Notes under the pieces: model-generated | Database searches by the model: none | What the model was told of the DNA's origin: nothing | What the model saw: the letters and a program-made list of their open reading frames with translations, nothing else | Position numbers and translations under genes: made by a program | IMG/VR virus record: IMGVR_UViG_3300049020_000031 | Coordinates: 1 to 64,000 of that record | DNA from: a virus | DNA: 64,000 bases | Direction: 5' to 3' (one strand) | Shown: piece by piece, positions 6,845-15,508 of the stretch | Position numbering within the stretch: position 1 is the first letter of the stretch | Layout of the letters: each line of letters opens with the position of its first letter

Positions 6845-7192
6845 ATGAACGTAAAGCAAGCAATTATCGAAGTGTGTGTCCGCAAAGCTGAATTTGCTGA
6901 CCAGTCGATGGTGAAGTTTGTTGCAAAGCTCAATGAAAGTCCTATCTACGCTTTGTCGTGGGCTGATACGTTCCTGAAGGTAACCACCGAGAAGCAACTC
7001 TATTCGGGACTGAAGACTTTGTTGGAAACAACGTCTCTAACCATGGCTGATCTGGAAAAAGAATACATGGAACGTCTGATCCGTTTGTCGGGCTCCGGCG
7101 TGTCCAGCTCGGATATGTCAAACGTTATGACCAAGGTTGAACTGGCTGTGACCGGTGAAATCCTGCAAATGGTGTCCTCTTTCAAGGACTGA
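6845..7192 (+). CDS. Hypothetical helical protein
   Basis: 115 aa, mostly alpha-helical, no recognised family. A longer reading frame from 6806 would run through the promoter -10 box, so ATG 6845, preceded by AAGGAGTTGAAC, is taken as the start. The strong promoter implies high early expression. A late-type octamer follows just after the stop, driving the next gene. Confidence 0.78.
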   Translation: MNVKQAIIEVCVRKAEFADQSMVKFVAKLNESPIYALSWADTFLKVTTEKQLYSGLKTLLETTSLTMADLEKEYMERLIRLSGSGVSSSDMSNVMTKVELAVTGEILQMVSSFKD

Positions 7193-7197
7193 TTAGT

Positions 7198-7205
7198 CAT
7201 AAATA
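7198..7205 (+). promoter_or_regulatory. T4-like late promoter octamer
   Basis: CATAAATA 19 nt before the start codon at 7224. Confidence 0.6.
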
Positions 7206-7223
7206 GCTGTAAAGGAGGCTTTT

Positions 7224-7463
7224 ATGGCTAAGAAAATTGATGAATCCAAGATCGTACCGGGCTTCAGAGGCCCGGTATTTGTCATTGACGAAGGTAAGGA
7301 TGGTGGCTATTACGGCGTTTGGTTCAAGCACCCAAGCAACATGTGGTCTCATATTTGTTCTGGTCTCGCACCAGAAAATGCAACGGCTATCGCCAATGCG
7401 TTGAATGAACGAACCCTGTTCGGTGGTTTGAACAAGCATTTGAAAGCCCTTAGACTGCACTAA
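7224..7463 (+). CDS. Hypothetical protein
   Basis: 79 aa, unknown. The ribosome-binding site AAAGGAGGC is near-perfect. The protein is small and soluble, with a Gly/aromatic-rich middle (GGYYGVWFKHP). It stands alone between a late-type promoter and a strong terminator, so it is probably a monocistronic late gene. Confidence 0.75.
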   Translation: MAKKIDESKIVPGFRGPVFVIDEGKDGGYYGVWFKHPSNMWSHICSGLAPENATAIANALNERTLFGGLNKHLKALRLH

Positions 7464-7482
7464 GTCTTTCAAACCAAGTTTA

Positions 7483-7523
7483 CAATATGGCTAGATGAGT
7501 GTATCATCTAGCCATATTGTTTT
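7483..7523 (+). terminator. Strong Rho-independent terminator
   Basis: 16-bp perfect stem (7483-7498 with 7504-7519), 5-nt loop, followed by TTTT. Confidence 0.9.
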
Positions 7524-7534
7524 AGGAGTTCAAA

Positions 7535-7768
7535 ATGCTGAAGAAGTTCTTTGTTGGTATGTTTGGCCCCAAGACTATGACTATTCAAATTCATCTTATC
7601 GGCGGCTCCGTGATCACTCTGGATAACGTCATCGAAGTGAAAACGTCCACCAGTAATACCACCAACCGTTTCGTGTCGTACAGTATCGTACGCAAAGAAG
7701 GATGCAAAACATTCTTTGATATCTGCATGTCGGATATCTCGGCAGTTGTTCAAGTTCCAAACAAATAA
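7535..7768 (+). CDS. Hypothetical small beta protein
   Basis: 77 aa, unknown, predicted mainly beta with IQIHLIGGSVITLDNV near the N terminus. TTAGGAG lies 9 nt upstream of the ATG. The gene follows immediately after a terminator, so transcription must start close by or read through. Confidence 0.72.
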   Translation: MLKKFFVGMFGPKTMTIQIHLIGGSVITLDNVIEVKTSTSNTTNRFVSYSIVRKEGCKTFFDICMSDISAVVQVPNK

Positions 7769-7777
7769 GAGGAAATC

Positions 7778-8041
7778 ATGGCAAAAAGCAAAAAGTATCG
7801 TGACACACTGGCGATGGCTGGTAGTGACCTCTACAAACTCCTGGATGACGGCGAAGATGCAAAAGCCGAGAAGTCCTATTTCGAGACTGAACAAGCAAGC
7901 AAGAAGACTATGGGCGAACATGCTCATCGAGTGTGGAAAGAGAACAAGAAACATTATGAATTTGCGGCTCGCAAAGCCAGCGAACACATGGCTCACGTTT
8001 ACGCTCGAGTAAACTATTTGCTGACAACTCCGCAAAGTTGA
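7778..8041 (+). CDS. Hypothetical basic helical protein
   Basis: 87 aa, Lys- and His-rich and almost entirely helical (coiled-coil-like), with no known domain. GAGGAAATC precedes the ATG. Only one nucleotide separates its stop from the next start. Confidence 0.72.
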   Translation: MAKSKKYRDTLAMAGSDLYKLLDDGEDAKAEKSYFETEQASKKTMGEHAHRVWKENKKHYEFAARKASEHMAHVYARVNYLLTTPQS

Positions 8042-8042
8042 A

Positions 8043-8471
8043 ATGAAACGAGTAGAATCCATCACGGATGTACTACCAGAGACGATATATGAGATCTTCT
8101 TTGGTGCCGCTACCAAAAGTATGTTCATTGATACGGCCAATAATTGGGCCCGTCTCTTGATATATTTCCCCAAAGCAGAAACGCAAGGTTATGATAGGGG
8201 ATGGATTGACGTCGAAGTTTCACGAATGGGGTTTGGTGTAATTACCGCTCACCGAGTTATAGACAAATCCCCAGTTCCAATCAAGGTATTCAAACGGCAT
8301 TTTGATGACTCGTGGTTGATTGACCCCACGAGTCTTCGGTTCAGACTAGCCAATCCCGATTGGCGGAAGCAGACTATGACGAAATGCTTAGAGGAGATTT
8401 TGGAAAAAGAAAAAGAACTTGAGCAGCTTCACGCTCTAGCTGGTATGGTTCAGAACAGCCGTGTTTACTGA
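8043..8471 (+). CDS. Hypothetical protein
   Basis: 142 aa, mixed fold, not recognised. The C-terminal 35 residues (TKCLEEILEKEKELEQ) form a charged helix, possibly a coiled coil for oligomerisation. It is the last gene of the run starting at 7535. Confidence 0.72.
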   Translation: MKRVESITDVLPETIYEIFFGAATKSMFIDTANNWARLLIYFPKAETQGYDRGWIDVEVSRMGFGVITAHRVIDKSPVPIKVFKRHFDDSWLIDPTSLRFRLANPDWRKQTMTKCLEEILEKEKELEQLHALAGMVQNSRVY

Positions 8472-8521
8472 AACCAGGTTTTCTTAAATATGTAACAGTT
8501 GAAAAATAAGTTCATTTGGTG

Positions 8522-8549
8522 TTGATTCTATTTCATTTGGTGTTATAGT
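8522..8549 (+). promoter_or_regulatory. Early-type promoter, variant class
   Basis: TTGATT (8522-8527), 16 bp, TATAGT (8544-8549). The spacer holds TTCATTTGGTGT, the reverse orientation of the CCAAATGAA word of the main class. A second TTCATTTGGTGTT copy overlaps the -35 region at 8511-8523, suggesting an operator. Confidence 0.72.
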
Positions 8550-8606
8550 TGATACATGGTGCAGGTAAACTGCAAAACTTGAAACAAACTGAAAAGGAAA
8601 TAAATC

Positions 8607-8966
8607 ATGGCTGCAAATGTACAAGTTCTGAAGGTTGGTCACGCACTGGTTCAAGGCGCACGCGGTGCAGCTGGTGGCGCTCCTAGTAAGGATAGCGTTT
8701 ACGGTGTGGCGCTGATCCAAGGCAACCTGGTGACATTTGGTGGTCGTCGTGGCGGTACATTGCGTTTCAAGACGTATCGCAAGGCTGATACTGCCAAGGT
8801 TCTGGCTACTTTTGACACCAAGTTGGTGAAAGCACAAGGCGGCTTCAACTACACGGACGTTCAAGAAGTTGAAACTGTGGTGAACCCTGCAGAACTGGGC
8901 CGCATGTTCTACAAGGCAATGGCTCACGGCAAGCTGAACACCAACAGCACCCGCAAAGTCAAGTAA
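8607..8966 (+). CDS. Hypothetical protein, WGR-like block
   Basis: 119 aa. The segment VTFGGRRGGTLRFKTY followed by a helix and AQGGFNYTDV resembles the layout of WGR domains (nucleic-acid-associated modules), but the Trp-Gly-Arg core is replaced by FGGRRG, so the match is weak. GC-rich codons and a dedicated promoter/terminator pair suggest strong early expression. Confidence 0.6.
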   Translation: MAANVQVLKVGHALVQGARGAAGGAPSKDSVYGVALIQGNLVTFGGRRGGTLRFKTYRKADTAKVLATFDTKLVKAQGGFNYTDVQEVETVVNPAELGRMFYKAMAHGKLNTNSTRKVK

Positions 8967-8981
8967 TCCCTTGATCGTTGC

Positions 8982-9004
8982 AAAACCCCACATCGTGGGG
9001 TTTT
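8982..9004. terminator. Rho-independent terminator
   Basis: 10-bp stem AAAACCCCAC (8982-8991) with GTGGGGTTTT (8995-9004), 3-nt loop. Confidence 0.88.
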
Positions 9005-9031
9005 CGACCATTGGAGTTGGTAAATAGCTGC

Positions 9032-9610
9032 ATGAATATAGAAAATCTTTTCAATGGAACTGACGGGGTGTTGGTTATCGATCAACAATTTGATGCCAAA
9101 CTCCTCAGAGATGAAATGACTGAAATTCTGGGTGAATCAGAAGCTATGGATGCTTGGTCCACCTTCAGTCAATTGGGTCTCACACACCGCGTGGGAATAG
9201 ATCCCACGACTAGATATCGTGATGGGTGTGGTTCGTTGTATGACAAAGACACTCAAAAGATGCTGGCCGAGACTTCACAATTTTCTCAGTTATCCACTGA
9301 TAAGCCATACATCAATCAAGTCATTGATGTGGTTCGAGAGATCGCAAACACATATGGAAGACAAGTGGGTAGAGTTCGATTCATGAAACAGGATGCCAAA
9401 ACCTGTTTGAGTCTGCATCGTGACCTTGACGAGTTTAGATTCCACGTACCGATTCAGACCTTCAAGACTGCGTTCTTCATCGTTGATGACGTGGTGTGTA
9501 GAATGCCCAGAGAAGGCAATATGTACCTTCTGAATACTAAAGTACCGCACACCGCAGTGAATGCCGATTACACGAAAAGCAGGATTCACCTGCTTTTCGA
9601 TACCTACTAA
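9032..9610 (+). CDS. 2-oxoglutarate/Fe(II) oxygenase, Asp/Asn hydroxylase-like
   Basis: 192 aa. The double-stranded beta-helix signature is visible: HRDL (HxD iron ligands) in CLSLHRDLDEFRFHVPI, the second His in TKVPHTAVN, and the 2OG-binding Arg in SRIHLLFD. Such enzymes hydroxylate protein side chains or small molecules. ATG 9032 is chosen since an upstream in-frame start lies inside the preceding terminator. It converges on the (-) cluster of related genes, sharing its last 4 bases with the end of the neighbour at 9607. Confidence 0.8.
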   Translation: MNIENLFNGTDGVLVIDQQFDAKLLRDEMTEILGESEAMDAWSTFSQLGLTHRVGIDPTTRYRDGCGSLYDKDTQKMLAETSQFSQLSTDKPYINQVIDVVREIANTYGRQVGRVRFMKQDAKTCLSLHRDLDEFRFHVPIQTFKTAFFIVDDVVCRMPREGNMYLLNTKVPHTAVNADYTKSRIHLLFDTY

Positions 9611-10230
9611 TACTCAGTTACCAACAGATCATGATCGTGTATCGATCCGTCAATGACGAACCAGAGGACGACGCTCTGATTGTAGGTTATAAAATGTGGT
9701 CTGAATGATGAATTGAATTCAAACTTCGTTATACCATCTGGATACAGTTTGAGTTCTTGATAATCCAATCCAGAGGGAATTCTTGATGGATCAAGGTACC
9801 AACGTGATGGTCGTTTCACTGAATCCCTGGTTATCATCATAGATGGCAATTCACCATCTTGGGACAACGGTATGGCAAAAGTGGTAGTCATACAAGGATT
9901 GCCGTCAATCATATGATGCACATGTGAGGGACAATTTTGATATCCAAATGGAGCTGAAAACGTGAGGAAGCATTTGCTGTCCGGTGTTCGCTCCACGGTG
10001 CTATACAATTGATCCAACAGCGCCAAAACGTCACCCAGATACCTTGGTGACAGTGCCTTGACGTCATGGATCTTCTTGATCGTAGGTATGCCACTATAAG
10101 CCAAGATGTTGAATGACTTGTCCTTTTCAACATCAACTATTTGCCTGTCATAGAACGATGATCTTGGTTGATAATTGTTCTGTGCCTCCAAGGTCAACTC
10201 GATCAATTCTTCATTAGGAATATTGAGCAT
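9607..10230 (-). CDS. Possible cupin/2OG-oxygenase-like protein
   Basis: 207 aa. It has SHVHHMIDGNPC, TTTFAIPLSQDG and a C-terminal WFVIDGSIHDHD, an arrangement that could be a divergent double-stranded beta-helix, though no complete HxD...H...R set is certain. ATG 10230 overlaps the upstream stop as TAATG, giving a better start than the longer form at 10287. It is the last gene of a five-gene (-) operon rich in oxygenases. Confidence 0.55.
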   Translation of the reverse strand: MLNIPNEELIELTLEAQNNYQPRSSFYDRQIVDVEKDKSFNILAYSGIPTIKKIHDVKALSPRYLGDVLALLDQLYSTVERTPDSKCFLTFSAPFGYQNCPSHVHHMIDGNPCMTTTFAIPLSQDGELPSMMITRDSVKRPSRWYLDPSRIPSGLDYQELKLYPDGITKFEFNSSFRPHFITYNQSVVLWFVIDGSIHDHDLLVTEY

Positions 10231-11150
10231 TATGGATTCCACATCGTGATCGCGCCAGCCTTCTGTGAATCCGTTGCACCACGACATATCGCTTTTGCTT
10301 TTGCATATGAGGAAACAACGCCGTGCAGATTGATCTTGAAGGGTGCAAGATCGATAGTTCTTTCATTGCCGTTCAGGTTGTCGTAGAGGAAAAGAGTTGC
10401 CACTTCAGTCTTTGTTGGGTTCGCTTCATCAGCGAACGGCAACACGGGGAATGGGCACGGCTTGTTCAATTGTTCACAGGCCAAAACGGCAACCATGAAC
10501 CAATAGAAGTTCACTCTCTTGCTGAGACCTTGTGCCAAGTAATCCGTCTTGATCAACTCCTGATACACCTTGATTACTTCCTGATATCTACCGTCAATGA
10601 ACAGCTTTGCCATCTGTTTGTCAGAGAACTTCATAGGGCTAGTGTCATAGTCCCATTGATTGTCAGACCCAGATTTCTTGTAAGGAGTCTGAATGAAGTG
10701 GTTGGCCTTTGGGAAAGTCAACATGAACTTTGACGCATTCAAGGTATTGATTGGCCAGCAATGTGTATGCCATTTGAATTCCAATTTTATGTTTGAGAAC
10801 ATAATTCTGGAGTAATGATCCACCAGGAAGTAGTTGTCGCAGTTGTTAATCAACCCGTAAGTTACATCGGCGGTGAAGTGCTCGGTGGTTATCTGACCAA
10901 GCGTTCGCAAATCCAATCGCTCATCCAAATCCAACATCAGAGAAGTTTCAAGGTCGTAGTCGACTTTTTCCTGCAGAATATTTCTAGCCTTGTCTTCTTC
11001 GTGAAAGCAAGACGTGGCAATAGTAGTCAATCTGCATTTTGGGTGGTTTGTGACAAAGTCAATGCTGAACTTATCAGCATTGCTCTGAACGAACTCGAAT
11101 CTATCCACCCAGGGTTCATGATATTGCACGAACCCTTGGATGTTGTTCAT
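10230..11150 (-). CDS. Hypothetical protein in the oxygenase operon
   Basis: 306 aa, no family recognised. ATG 11150 is preferred (AGGTGAGGAA just upstream, 4 nt after the previous stop) over 11201, which would overlap the upstream gene by 47 nt. Contains KWHTHCWPIN near the middle and a helical segment around residues 200-240. By context it acts together with the flanking hydroxylase-like proteins, perhaps as a partner or substrate (inference). Confidence 0.68.
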   Translation of the reverse strand: MNNIQGFVQYHEPWVDRFEFVQSNADKFSIDFVTNHPKCRLTTIATSCFHEEDKARNILQEKVDYDLETSLMLDLDERLDLRTLGQITTEHFTADVTYGLINNCDNYFLVDHYSRIMFSNIKLEFKWHTHCWPINTLNASKFMLTFPKANHFIQTPYKKSGSDNQWDYDTSPMKFSDKQMAKLFIDGRYQEVIKVYQELIKTDYLAQGLSKRVNFYWFMVAVLACEQLNKPCPFPVLPFADEANPTKTEVATLFLYDNLNGNERTIDLAPFKINLHGVVSSYAKAKAICRGATDSQKAGAITMWNP

Positions 11151-11154
11151 TTCC

Positions 11155-11757
11155 TCACCTAAAAGGGCGAGGGCAACCAGCTTCTTCTGAATCATATTCA
11201 ATAACCTCCATTAGGGGTTGATGCTTGTCTGTTAAAACGTTCTCGAAAACAAAAATCCAATAAGTTGATTCAGTGGTGTTGTCCACCGCATGCGGTGCCT
11301 TCGAATCAAAGTTCAACACACCGTTATGGATCAAATAATCACTATCGCCCACAGTCAACGTCATTCCTGTCTTTTTCTTATCTGACGGAATGCAAAGAGT
11401 GACTGTGTTATTTTCTCTAAAATGCAGGTGAGAGGGAATCTTCCCACCTGGTGGACACACTATCATGAACGAGATTTCATATTGGCCATAACTCTCCGCC
11501 ACAAAGGATCGAGCGGCGTGCATGAGATCGAAAACTTCTTTCTTGAGTTCCCCACCCAGAGTCAAGTTTGCTGAATACCAAAATCCTGGTCTCAGGGATA
11601 CTTTGGATGAATCATATGGATAATCTAACTCCAAGCCACCGGTGCTGGTCTCGAATGCACTGAACGGCAATTTGCGCGTTTGCAGAGTATCGAGATCAAC
11701 ATAAAGACGTCCGAGCGTCAAAAACTTTTCCAACTCAGGATTGTTGTAATCCAGCAT
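11155..11757 (-). CDS. Cupin/2OG-oxygenase-like protein
   Basis: 200 aa. Core strands read GKIPSHLHFRENNTVTL, then NFDSKAPHAVDN and TYWIFVFE, matching the His-bearing strands of an Asp/Asn-hydroxylase-type beta-helix. The first ligand pair here is HLHF rather than HxD, so catalytic activity is less sure. ATG 11757 follows AAGGAAAATC. A late-type octamer lies about 25 nt upstream inside the previous gene, giving it an extra promoter. Confidence 0.6.
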   Translation of the reverse strand: MLDYNNPELEKFLTLGRLYVDLDTLQTRKLPFSAFETSTGGLELDYPYDSSKVSLRPGFWYSANLTLGGELKKEVFDLMHAARSFVAESYGQYEISFMIVCPPGGKIPSHLHFRENNTVTLCIPSDKKKTGMTLTVGDSDYLIHNGVLNFDSKAPHAVDNTTESTYWIFVFENVLTDKHQPLMEVIEYDSEEAGCPRPFR

Positions 11758-12328
11758 GATTTTCCTTGTACCAATAATCACTATTTATCGCGAATTCTAT
11801 TGAATAAATGTTCTGTTTAACATGATTGAATTCATGTTCGCCACGGAAGGCTAGGCGTTCCAAGAGCGTCTTTGATAGTTTGTTGGTTTTCTCAGAGTGT
11901 CTCTGTTGTTGAAACATCCTAGGGAGGTGACGGTTATAGGTATTTACCGTCAATACCATGGAATCAACACCTAGTGCAAGAGCTCGATTGTAGAACGCAG
12001 GTAACAGGTCGTTGATGAACGTATGACTATATTTCGACTCACTGTCAAAGGTGCAATAACGAACTCCAAACACCAGTGAATTTTGATACAAATATGCACC
12101 ACAACTCTTTATGGTTTTGCCCGCATCATCAACTGCTTCTAACCATCCACCATCATAAAACTTGTTCTGTTCAAAAAGACTCTGCAGAGTGTTTGTTGGT
12201 GGATTCGATTCATACCATTGATAGTTTTCTTCAGAGAGTCGATCAGTGGCTCTTCTATCAGAAAACAACTCCTTTTGACGCTTCAGAAAGTCCAAGTTCG
12301 AGGTGTCATACGTTGTGACTATTCTCAT
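11735..12328 (-). CDS. GNAT-like acyltransferase candidate
   Basis: 197 aa. The region VFGVRYCTFDSESKYSHTF followed by LLPAFYNRALALGVDSM and TVNTYNRHLPRMF resembles the substrate/acyl-CoA side of GNAT folds (beta4, helix, beta5, helix), although no clear QxxGxG/A loop is visible. It sits inside the oxygenase operon and overlaps the next gene by 23 nt. Confidence 0.5.
   Translation of the reverse strand: MRIVTTYDTSNLDFLKRQKELFSDRRATDRLSEENYQWYESNPPTNTLQSLFEQNKFYDGGWLEAVDDAGKTIKSCGAYLYQNSLVFGVRYCTFDSESKYSHTFINDLLPAFYNRALALGVDSMVLTVNTYNRHLPRMFQQQRHSEKTNKLSKTLLERLAFRGEHEFNHVKQNIYSIEFAINSDYWYKENHAGLQQS
11782..11789 (-). promoter_or_regulatory. T4-like late promoter octamer
   Basis: GATAAATA on the minus strand, about 25 nt before the start at 11757, internal to the upstream coding region. 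Confidence 0.5.
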
Positions 12329-13055
12329 GGAATTCCTCTACTCGATCTAACATCTTCTGGCCGTGAACATCAATGATTAGATGCAAGCGATGGCCATCGC
12401 TCTTATTCTCCGCCCAATGCTTGTGGCCGCTATTGAAGAAGTAAACCGACCCATCTGCTGGTAGGCTTCTACAGTCAACTTCACCATTGGCTATGATACC
12501 AAGAACACATAGGGGATTGGTTAGAATCGGGATATGGTATCTGACAATGTATGATGGATCATAGTCCACATGCTCTTTGATTTTGAATCCCGGCGTCAAG
12601 CACGCCAGCCTGACTCTGGTGACGGTGTCATCAAACATCTGAATTATTTCACGGAGATATTGAGGACAATCGTCCTTGATCTTGCCGTAGTTTCTCTCAT
12701 CGGCAATTGGATCATATTCGCCTCTAGATGGATCAAGTCTGCGGAGTCGATCACGAACAGTAGTGCCATCGCCCAATTGAGGAGTCACTTCTGGTCCTTG
12801 GTATTGAGTCAAATACAGTTGGCGATATCGCTCACCATTCAGTGATCCATCCTCAGAAAAGAATGAACGTTTGCTGAATGAATTGACTGTTGTGAAATCG
12901 ATGTGATCCCCACTGTTTGATTTCTGAACATTGATGTCGTTGTAGATGTCAAAATCCAGCATATTGCTAGATGCCAATTCTGCCATCAATCGATCGATGT
13001 CGATATGAAGACCTGGAACCTTTCCGAAGTTTGGTAATTGCTTTCTTGTTTTCAT
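12306..13055 (-). CDS. Aspartyl/asparaginyl beta-hydroxylase-like 2OG oxygenase
   Basis: 249 aa. The best-preserved oxygenase of the cluster: FKIKEHVDYD (HxD), RYHIPIL, then SVYFFNSGHKHWAENKS (distal His) and HRLHLIIDVHG (2OG-binding Arg). This matches the Asp/Asn hydroxylase (cupin_15-like) layout. The N-terminal 110 residues are extra and could recognise the substrate. It overlaps both neighbours, so it is co-translated with the GNAT-like and 192-aa genes. Confidence 0.8.
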   Translation of the reverse strand: MKTRKQLPNFGKVPGLHIDIDRLMAELASSNMLDFDIYNDINVQKSNSGDHIDFTTVNSFSKRSFFSEDGSLNGERYRQLYLTQYQGPEVTPQLGDGTTVRDRLRRLDPSRGEYDPIADERNYGKIKDDCPQYLREIIQMFDDTVTRVRLACLTPGFKIKEHVDYDPSYIVRYHIPILTNPLCVLGIIANGEVDCRSLPADGSVYFFNSGHKHWAENKSDGHRLHLIIDVHGQKMLDRVEEFHENSHNV

Positions 13056-13633
13056 TAAATTTTAAATTCCTCAAGAGCTTTGATAGTTTCATTGAATGAC
13101 AACGTACTACCAAAACTAATCATCTGACGATTGAACGCAGATGCATTTCTTGCGTTGTGGGGCTCACGCACATTCACCACAGAAACACAACGCATATTGT
13201 GAGAATATGCGAGTTCACACATCTCCGGTTTAAGGTAGCGCAAATTGTATTCAGATTTTCGCTCCTCCATCAAATGATCCTCTCCTTTGATACGCCAAAA
13301 CTGAGTGTACGCTTCTATGATGGAACAATCATATAGAGGGATGTTGATGGCAGAAACTCTACTATTTCCCCTAGATCCCAACCCATCGATATGAGGGAGT
13401 TCCAGCGAGAGATATGGTGGCATGTTCAACAAGGACGCGATATCAGGGTTCATGAATGGGAGTCTATTTACTAGGTTGGAGAACAGAGCTGATTCAGATA
13501 TTTCAATCTTGGTTGCAAGCAATTCCAAATTTGCCAACCTGTTAAATTCTGCCTGCATGGTTGGGATGTCAAACAGCGAATGGATATCGATGTTGGAAAC
13601 TTCGTGGATATAAGAGTTGCTCACTGGATTCAT
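13055..13633 (-). CDS. 2OG-oxygenase-like protein, first gene of the operon
   Basis: 192 aa. LELPHIDGLGSRGNSR supplies an HxD, RVSAINIPLYDC a core strand, VVNVREPHNARN the distal His, and NRQMISFG the Arg. This compact form is seen in phage hydroxylases. An AATAAATA late-type octamer lies about 60 nt upstream. It is back-to-back with the (+) gene starting at about 13634. Confidence 0.7.
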   Translation of the reverse strand: MNPVSNSYIHEVSNIDIHSLFDIPTMQAEFNRLANLELLATKIEISESALFSNLVNRLPFMNPDIASLLNMPPYLSLELPHIDGLGSRGNSRVSAINIPLYDCSIIEAYTQFWRIKGEDHLMEERKSEYNLRYLKPEMCELAYSHNMRCVSVVNVREPHNARNASAFNRQMISFGSTLSFNETIKALEEFKI

Positions 13634-14317
13634 ATGGAATTCCTAAATAAATTGTGCGGTCATTCGCTCGATTTTTGGATCAGGTTTGTGCAATATTTAT
13701 TCGCTTTCTATGTTGAAACTCGGTACGGGTTTCTCTATCGTTCACCTGAACCTTGGTTCAATCAAGCATTGGTTAGAGAACAATGTCCTGGTGTGATATT
13801 TCATTGTTCTGAAACGCACGTTCTCCACAAGTACGGTGGCTTTATGAAGAATCTGGGTCTTCGAGCTGCCATGATCCTGGAGACCCACAGTGCTGAAGAA
13901 GCAGTGATGCTCCGTATGATGTCGGAACAAATTGTCCTTCCAGTATCTGGAGTGAAGAGTCGCCCGCCGATACTGCAATTGATATTGGAAGATCCAGACT
14001 GGGATGTATTGGCTGAAATCAGCAAGCCATTGTGGTCTCATCGAGCAAATGAAGTAAAGCGTCGTCAAGATCTCCGAACCATCACCAGCTTGCAAAAGCA
14101 GATTGATAGAATGAATACGGTATTGGAAGATCACTCAGAAACACTAAGTGTTGATTTTATCAGGAACACTACTACGTTCGTCAACGCCAGTTATGATGAA
14201 ATTGATCGAATCAAGAACACTAGTAAGGTTGAATCTAGGAACGCATCAATGGCTAGGCGACAACTCCAGAGAAAGTTGATGAGTTATTCTGTCTTCTCCG
14301 CATCATCTGAAAGATAA
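13634..14317 (+). CDS. Hypothetical protein with C-terminal coiled coil
   Basis: About 227 aa if ATG 13634 is used. A GTG at 13688 in the same frame is an alternative because no ribosome site precedes 13634. The C-terminal third is a long charged helix with heptads. The central part has HSAEEAVMLRMMSEQIVLP. Not recognised; a structural or adaptor role is possible. Confidence 0.62.
   Translation: MEFLNKLCGHSLDFWIRFVQYLFAFYVETRYGFLYRSPEPWFNQALVREQCPGVIFHCSETHVLHKYGGFMKNLGLRAAMILETHSAEEAVMLRMMSEQIVLPVSGVKSRPPILQLILEDPDWDVLAEISKPLWSHRANEVKRRQDLRTITSLQKQIDRMNTVLEDHSETLSVDFIRNTTTFVNASYDEIDRIKNTSKVESRNASMARRQLQRKLMSYSVFSASSER
13694..13701 (-). promoter_or_regulatory. T4-like late promoter octamer
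   Basis: AATAAATA on the minus strand, upstream of the oxygenase operon start at 13633. Confidence 0.45.
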
Positions 14318-14359
14318 TTCCTGCTAGAATGGTTCATCTTGAACCAACAAAGGAATTTC

Positions 14360-14572
14360 ATGCCGGCAATCGCAATCGTAGTGGCGCTGATGGTAGGCGC
14401 CGCATCCGTGGAACAATCAACCGTTCCGCCAACCACCACAAACGAAAAGGTGATTTATCAACCTACTGGCAAGGAGATTGCTGAATCTCTGGGTTACCAC
14501 ACTGGGCCAAAGGGTTGGGAGAACGTCGACCCCACTGATCCTTGGATCAAGCGTCGAAACAAATATCAGTAA
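14360..14572 (+). CDS. Small exported or membrane-anchored protein
   Basis: 70 aa from ATG 14360 (AAAGGAATTTC upstream). Residues 3-20 (AIAIVVALMVGAASVEQS) form a hydrophobic signal or anchor. The rest is hydrophilic and Thr/Pro-rich. TAGAAT at 14325-14330 could be a -10 box. No family recognised. Confidence 0.68.
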   Translation: MPAIAIVVALMVGAASVEQSTVPPTTTNEKVIYQPTGKEIAESLGYHTGPKGWENVDPTDPWIKRRNKYQ

Positions 14573-14611
14573 TCGCTTGCATTGATTCATCTGCCATATT
14601 AGAATCCCAAT

Positions 14612-14998
14612 ATGGGAACCAACTATTACGCCACAAAAAAACCACACCTGATTGATAAACTCCGGGGAGCTGAAGATGAATATCTTCACATCGGAAAGAG
14701 TTCTGGTGGGTGGTGTTTTTCTCTTAGGATGCACCGAGAGCATGGATTGGTGAACCTTGCTTCTTGGTACAAATATTTGTCATCTGGGACCGTTATCATC
14801 ACCAATGAATACGATGCCGTGGTAAGCCTAGACGATCTGTTGGTTAAGATTACTAAACGAAAGTGGGATCGTACTGGTCAAAATATACTTGATGATGGTG
14901 ATACTTACCACCCAGATGGTTGCCGACGTCATGCTGTTGAGAGTAGGGTGTTCCACGGAGCAGGAACTTACGATCTGCTCGACGTTGAATTCAGTTAA
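14612..14998 (+). CDS. Conserved MGTNYY-type protein
   Basis: 128 aa. The N terminus MGTNYYATKKP and the block HIGKSSGGWCFSLRMH are typical of a widespread family of small phage and bacterial proteins of unknown function. The middle is beta-rich. It is followed after 9 nt by the next gene. Confidence 0.75.
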   Translation: MGTNYYATKKPHLIDKLRGAEDEYLHIGKSSGGWCFSLRMHREHGLVNLASWYKYLSSGTVIITNEYDAVVSLDDLLVKITKRKWDRTGQNILDDGDTYHPDGCRRHAVESRVFHGAGTYDLLDVEFS

Positions 14999-15007
14999 GG
15001 AGAAACG

Positions 15008-15508
15008 ATGAACCTGAATCATATGCCTCTTTCTTTACGAACTAGGTATTCTGAAATCAACAAAGACCTTGATGTGGTGTTGAGTCATACCGAAGTTTTG
15101 GAAAAATGGCGCGTCTATCAGAAACTTGAAAATGAAGTTTCGGATCTGGATCAGTCCGTTGGAATGGAGAAGAATCAGGTTGCTGCTATCAACAATGCAG
15201 ACAATCTATATCTGAAGAGTGGATACAATCACTATGACCGTGATTATTATGGCAACATGTCTGCCAATTATGATGCTATTTCGCCATTGTTCTTGAACTT
15301 GCTTAAGAATCAAGCAAACGTCCATTTGGCAAAACGATCGAAGTTTTTGAAATCTCAGCAGTACAAATTGGCTGCCCTCGAGACTGATCTCTTTGGGTAT
15401 ATCTACCAAAATGTCCGCCTTTATGGTCACCCAATAACCAAGACCACGAAAGAGACGATTCGATTCATCATTAAAAATCATGAACCAACAGATCTGTCAA
15501 TATCTTAA
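15008..15508 (+). CDS. Hypothetical helical protein
   Basis: 166 aa, largely helical, with a Tyr-rich insertion around residues 72-90 (YNHYDRDYYGNM). Family unknown. TAAGGAGAAACG precedes the ATG. It overlaps the next gene by 29 nt. Confidence 0.72.
   Translation: MNLNHMPLSLRTRYSEINKDLDVVLSHTEVLEKWRVYQKLENEVSDLDQSVGMEKNQVAAINNADNLYLKSGYNHYDRDYYGNMSANYDAISPLFLNLLKNQANVHLAKRSKFLKSQQYKLAALETDLFGYIYQNVRLYGHPITKTTKETIRFIIKNHEPTDLSIS

Noticed and set aside
8607-8966. A true WGR domain
   Set aside because: The defining Trp-Gly-Arg is missing. Kept only as a weak resemblance.
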